Part shown: positions 5,394 through 5,972 of the stretch, one piece after another | Position numbering within the stretch: position 1 is the first letter of the stretch | How the letters are laid out: each line of letters opens with the position of its first letter | Source of the DNA: Chitinophagaceae bacterium | Lineage (GTDB): Bacteria; Bacteroidota; Bacteroidia; Chitinophagales; Chitinophagaceae | Reading direction: 5' to 3' | Assembly: GCA_947447815.1 (NCBI GenBank) | Contig: CANFLJ010000133.1 | Coordinates: 1 to 5,972 of the forward strand | DNA: 5,972 bases | Program-made: the position numbers and the translations under genes | Notes under the pieces: generated by a model | The model's input: the letters and a program-made list of their open reading frames with translations, nothing else | What the model was told of the DNA's origin: nothing | Databases searched by the model: none

Positions 5394-5972
5394 ATGCAAT
5401 TGAATACCGTTATTTTTGATATGGATGGCTTATTAATAGATAGTGAGCCTTTATGGCAGGAAGCCGCAGAAGATGTATTTGGCATATACAATTTCAAACT
5501 TACTCTTGCAGAGTATGAAACAAGTACAGGCCTTAGAACTAAAGAGTTTGTAGACTATTGGTTTAAAAGATACAATGTTGATCTTCTTCATAGTGCTGAT
5601 GCAGAAAGAAGAATTATTGAAGTTGTAACTGATAAGATTATTAATAAGGGAAGAATCATGCAAGGGGTTCCTTATATTTTCAATTTCTTTGCTACTCTTA
5701 ATTTCAAAATAGGTATTGCTTCTTCTTCACCAAAAGAACTGATAGATATTGTGGTAGAAATGGCTGGCATTGGTAAATACGTACATGCAGTATCATCAGC
5801 ACAGGAATTACCTTATGGAAAGCCTCATCCTCAAGTATATCTTGATTGTGCTAATTTATTACAGTCTGCACCCGAAGAATGTTTATGCTTTGAAGACTCT
5901 TTTAATGGAATGATAGCCGCAAAAGCTGCTAAGATGAAATGTGTTGTAGTGCCCGCTATTCATCAGGCTAAT
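5394..5972 (+). CDS. hxpB: HAD-family hexitol/2-deoxyglucose-6-phosphate phosphatase, 3' end outside the window
   Basis: Exactly 193 codons are present and the frame is still open at the window edge; the E. coli HxpB (YniC) family is about 220 residues, so perhaps 25-30 are missing. HAD motif I is DMDGLLIDSEPLW (9-21), with nucleophile D9 and acid/base D11. Motif II is IASSSPKE (108-115), motif III is K143 in YGKPHPQVYLDCA (141-153), and motif IV is FEDSFNGM (166-173), with E167/D168 for Mg2+. The segment between motifs I and II is a helical C1-type cap. The DMDGLLIDSEPLW and KPHPQVYLDCA strings match HxpB as I recall it closely, favouring that name over beta-phosphoglucomutase, a related subfamily. 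The likely role is cytoplasmic dephosphorylation of sugar phosphates such as 2-deoxyglucose-6-phosphate or hexitol phosphates. The start is supported by the upstream GGAAGGAA site. The gene is separated from the receptor by 252 bp and a probable terminator. Confidence 0.9.
   Translation, partial: MQLNTVIFDMDGLLIDSEPLWQEAAEDVFGIYNFKLTLAEYETSTGLRTKEFVDYWFKRYNVDLLHSADAERRIIEVVTDKIINKGRIMQGVPYIFNFFATLNFKIGIASSSPKELIDIVVEMAGIGKYVHAVSSAQELPYGKPHPQVYLDCANLLQSAPEECLCFEDSFNGMIAAKAAKMKCVVVPAIHQAN

Noticed and set aside
5451..5663. A 70-codon minus-strand open frame
   Set aside because: It is antisense to the HAD phosphatase, whose catalytic motifs are intact on the plus strand.

Overview
The window is AT-rich, with long A/T-only intergenic stretches and little use of Shine-Dalgarno sites. 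It looks like a chromosomal segment of a Bacteroidota bacterium, perhaps a Chitinophagaceae-like member. The main evidence is the TonB-dependent receptor, which carries the N-terminal carboxypeptidase-regulatory-like domain typical of Bacteroidota. Tgt also has the form I associate with that phylum, lacking the usual zinc-binding cysteines. The exact taxon is an inference.

Layout, left to right. Positions 1-193 are AT-rich intergenic DNA, with a possible start of a further minus-strand gene at 16-1. Positions 194-1333 (minus) are tgt, the queuosine-tRNA transglycosylase. Positions 1334-1750 hold no gene but do hold two repeats: a 20-bp tandem repeat built from a TCGTGA-type heptamer (1444-1495), and a 166-bp imperfect palindrome with perfect 16-bp inverted ends (1581-1746). 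The palindrome resembles a MITE or other non-autonomous element and sits 4 bp past the stop codon of the next gene. Positions 1751-2764 (minus) encode an exported YncE/YVTN-type beta-propeller. Positions 2765-2960 are a divergent promoter region with a perfect 11-bp-arm palindrome and a Fur-box-like sequence. Positions 2961-5141 (plus) encode a TonB-dependent outer-membrane receptor. Positions 5142-5393 carry a terminator-like hairpin and several small palindromes. Positions 5394-5972 (plus) are the first 193 codons of an HxpB-like HAD sugar-phosphate phosphatase that runs off the window.

The most coherent functional unit is the divergent pair of periplasmic propeller and TonB-dependent receptor. 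It recalls the adjacent yncE/yncD (pqqU) pair of E. coli, so a linked role in uptake of a scarce ligand (metal chelate or cofactor) is a reasonable hypothesis. The ligand cannot be read from the sequence. tgt and the HAD phosphatase are housekeeping-type genes with no evident link to this pair. I found no defence system, CRISPR array, transposase, rRNA or tRNA.
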